A stretch of DNA of 9,110 nucleotides. It comes from a bacterium (lineage in GTDB: Bacteria; Verrucomicrobiota; Verrucomicrobiia; Limisphaerales; UBA11358). The notes under the pieces were generated by a model. The model saw nothing but the letters and a program-made list of their open reading frames with translations. It was not told where the DNA came from and searched no databases. The translations under genes and the position numbers were made by a program. Below are positions 7,108 through 9,110 of this stretch, piece after piece (within the stretch, counting starts at the first letter, position 1; each line of letters begins with the position of its first letter). The stretch covers positions 1 to 9,110 of the forward strand of contig JAJXXI010000266.1 of NCBI GenBank assembly GCA_021781185.1, in the 5' to 3' direction.

Positions 7108-9051
7108 TCATTCGGCCGGGGTCAATTGGACCAACACCACGCCATGTCGGCCGACTTTCGCCTGAAATTGACCGTTAAAAATCCCGAGGTTCTTTTGCCG
7201 CCATAAATCGCGCACGTTTTGTTTGCCGGTCAATCCGAGATCATACCAGTTCAGAGTCACCGTGGCGTCATTCTCGCCGCGATTGAACAACCCCGCCACT
7301 TTGGAGCCGTCCGCCATGTCCTTGGCCCAAACTTCCAGCACGCCATCCACACTCACCCGGGCGGCTTGGCGGCCCAGCGAATCCTGATTGACAGCCAGCA
7401 CCTCGTCGTTCGAAAGAAGGCCCAGGGTAAAGTCATCCAACTTGGTCATGTCGCAACCAATAAACAGCGGTGCATCCAGAAGTGCCCACAAACTGATGTG
7501 CGTGAACTGCTCGTTCACAGTCAAGCGTGTCGGACGGATGTTAGAGCCCCAGCCAACCTGTCCGACCACCAGCATGTCGGGATCATTCCAGTGCCCCGGT
7601 CCGGCGTATTGCTCCCGTCCAACCTGGTCAAAACCAATTCCCGAAACACTCGTCCAGGTGTCCACAATGTCAATACCGGTGCGCCAGCAATTACCCTCAA
7701 CACTGGCACCCCATTTCCAAACGTCGCCCATGCCGTATTGGCAAAGGCTGTAAACGATGTCGCGCGGCTGACGTTCCAATGCGGCGTGCATCACCTGATA
7801 AGGTTGCTTCATCTGCTCCAGGGTCGGGTTTGGTGCAATGTTACCGTAACTGCACCAGTCATACTTCAAGTAATCAAATCCCCACCGGGCAAATTGTCGT
7901 GCATCCTGTTCTTCATGCTGATAACTGCCTTCATTGCCGCCGCAGGTTTTGGGACCGGGCGAAGAATAAATTCCGATTTTCAAACCTTTGGCGTGGACAT
8001 AATCCGTCAGCGCCTTCATATCGGGAAACTTGGAGTTGGGAATGATGTTCCCGTTGGCATCGCGGCCGCCTTCCCAACAGTCGTCTATGTTGATGTAAGT
8101 CCAGCCGTGATTAATCAATCCGCTGGAAACCATTGCATCAGCGGCGGCGCGGACTTTCGCGTCGCTCACGTCGCAGCCAAAACAATTCCAACTGTTCCAG
8201 CCCATCGGTGGCGTCAGCGACAACGTGTTCCCACAAACAATTTTGAACGACCGCCGATTCGTGCCGAGTTCGTTCTTTGCCAGAAACGTGACGGTATAGC
8301 TGCCTTGATTCGTCAGCACTCCAGTAATGCGGCCGGTCTGCGGATCCACGGTCAGCCCGGCAGGCAATCCTGAAACCGCAAAAGTTATGGGCCGTTCGCC
8401 CGTGGCGGGAATGGTGAACAGAAACGGCGAACCTGGCCGGACACCGATGATTTCCGCTCCGTTGATCCGGGGCGTCCGCGGCGGCTTGGGCGTAAGCACA
8501 ACTGGCGGCTCGGAAGGATACATCGTGGTCACGGGTTTGCCCTCCCGCATGGTGATTTTCGCGTCCGCCCAGTCCGCGTGATTGCAACTGATGTCGTTGC
8601 CGGTCGCCTCGACCAACAAGGACAGCACCTTCACGCCACTCAAATCCACGGCCACCGGCTGGGCCGCCTCGCCCGTTTTCATCACGCCGCTGTTGAAGAG
8701 AATTTTCGAATCGCCTTCCACCTTGAAAATGAGGCTCGCCGGACACTGGCCGATATCATCGTCCAGTCCGACCTGCGCGGTAAACCGGTCGCCATGACCT
8801 TCCAACCGGATGCGCAGGACGCTGATCGCATGCGTGCCGACGCCATGCTCGAACTTCTTTCCGCCGATGGACAGCGGCGCGCCAACTACCGATTTGTTCA
8901 CGCCGGGCTGGCCCCAGCTCTGCTCCATTTTTCCCAAATCCAAATCGGAAACCCAGAACGCCTCGCTGGCTGACGTGATAAATGCTGAACCGAGAAAGAC
9001 AGTCATAATCCAAACAGCCATCAAACGGGACAATATGATTTTAATTTTCAA
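7108..9051 (-). CDS. Secreted modular GH27 alpha-galactosidase (NPCBM, Ig-like, GH27)
   Basis: This 647-residue enzyme is predicted to release terminal alpha-D-galactose. Module order: signal peptide (about 1-30); NPCBM domain (about 31-168, with KKFEHGVGTHA and the AQVGLDDDIG turn), a galactose-type carbohydrate-binding fold; a proline-rich linker (about 178-196); an Ig-like He_PIG module (about 200-272, with FAVSGLPAGLTVDPQTGRITG); then the GH27 catalytic barrel and C-terminal beta-domain (about 279-645). Catalytic signatures are PPMGWNSWNCFG (281-292), YINIDDCW (319-326), YLKYDWCSYG with nucleophile Asp398, RTGIDIVDTW with acid/base Asp461, and GHWNDPDML (486-494). The start is ambiguous. 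The reading used here begins with TTG at 9051, which supplies the Lys/Lys/Arg n-region expected of a signal peptide. The first in-frame ATG is at 9021 (codon 11) and would give a signal peptide without positive charge. An in-frame TGA lies ten codons before the TTG, so the gene cannot start much further upstream. No Shine-Dalgarno motif helps either choice. It is the first gene of the visible cluster. Confidence 0.95.
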   Translation of the reverse strand: MKIKIILSRLMAVWIMTVFLGSAFITSASEAFWVSDLDLGKMEQSWGQPGVNKSVVGAPLSIGGKKFEHGVGTHAISVLRIRLEGHGDRFTAQVGLDDDIGQCPASLIFKVEGDSKILFNSGVMKTGEAAQPVAVDLSGVKVLSLLVEATGNDISCNHADWADAKITMREGKPVTTMYPSEPPVVLTPKPPRTPRINGAEIIGVRPGSPFLFTIPATGERPITFAVSGLPAGLTVDPQTGRITGVLTNQGSYTVTFLAKNELGTNRRSFKIVCGNTLSLTPPMGWNSWNCFGCDVSDAKVRAAADAMVSSGLINHGWTYINIDDCWEGGRDANGNIIPNSKFPDMKALTDYVHAKGLKIGIYSSPGPKTCGGNEGSYQHEEQDARQFARWGFDYLKYDWCSYGNIAPNPTLEQMKQPYQVMHAALERQPRDIVYSLCQYGMGDVWKWGASVEGNCWRTGIDIVDTWTSVSGIGFDQVGREQYAGPGHWNDPDMLVVGQVGWGSNIRPTRLTVNEQFTHISLWALLDAPLFIGCDMTKLDDFTLGLLSNDEVLAVNQDSLGRQAARVSVDGVLEVWAKDMADGSKVAGLFNRGENDATVTLNWYDLGLTGKQNVRDLWRQKNLGIFNGQFQAKVGRHGVVLVQLTPAE

Positions 9052-9110
9052 TGGATTTTCAGAAAAGTTCCACCGGCTTCAAATTTTGTGGAGCGAAGTG
9101 TTGAGCCGCT
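9052..9110. other. Region upstream of the GH27 gene; possible end of a preceding gene
   Basis: Only 59 bases of upstream sequence are visible, with no clear promoter or ribosome binding site. On the minus strand one frame is open from the right edge to a TGA at 9061-9059 and would end in NLKPVELF, a plausible protein C-terminus. A second frame is open to a TGA overlapping the TTG start. Open runs of 16-20 codons occur often by chance, so I do not call a gene. If the first frame is real, the operon extends further upstream with a gap of only 7 bp before the GH27 TTG start. Confidence 0.3.

Noticed and set aside
7219..8373. 384-residue plus-strand open frame opposite the GH27 gene
   Set aside because: It lies entirely over the GH27 catalytic and Ig-like region on the other strand and shows no family motif. 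Length alone is not convincing at this base composition.
1..9110. CRISPR arrays, tRNA or rRNA genes, insertion sequences, attachment sites
   Set aside because: The window is almost fully occupied by four protein genes. I saw no regularly spaced direct repeats, no tRNA- or rRNA-like segments and no transposase motifs.

Overview
The window is a stretch of one bacterial polysaccharide- or glycan-utilisation locus in which every supported gene lies on the minus strand. Reading in the direction of transcription (right to left) there are four genes: a modular GH27 alpha-galactosidase (7108-9051), a GH29 alpha-L-fucosidase (5299-7047), a GH36 alpha-galactosidase (3399-5246), and a very large membrane-anchored sensor histidine kinase (3310 down to the left edge). 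The kinase frame is open for 1103 codons and leaves the window before its stop. The gaps are 60, 52 and 88 bp, with no convincing terminator in them, so a single operon is likely.

Organism: no marker gene is present. The best guess is Verrucomicrobiota, probably the Limisphaerales/Pedosphaera group. The reasons are the kinase architecture (PA14-like segments plus a chain of beta-barrel-like repeats before one transmembrane helix and a HisKA_3/HATPase core), the NPCBM-Ig-GH27 architecture, the run of secreted exo-glycosidases without SusC/SusD in view, the moderately high GC, and the lack of Shine-Dalgarno motifs before all four starts. This is inference from familiarity with such proteins, not a database result.

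How the genes may work together: all three enzymes have N-terminal export signals and are retaining exo-acting families that remove terminal alpha-galactose (GH27, GH36) and alpha-L-fucose (GH29). Together they would strip the non-reducing ends of a glycan carrying both sugars, such as fucosylated xyloglucan, galactofucans or fucosylated host or algal glycans. The substrate cannot be fixed from this window. The kinase carries a signal peptide, PA14-related sequence and about seven repeated beta-domains outside the membrane, with a NarL-family kinase core inside. It is therefore a good candidate for the sensor that reports the glycan or its breakdown products. A response regulator would be expected just beyond the left edge.

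The most notable points are the kinase itself, the apparently reversed order of the two PA14 halves in its sensor region, and its placement directly behind the three glycosidases. Several long plus-strand reading frames in the window are antisense shadows of these genes.
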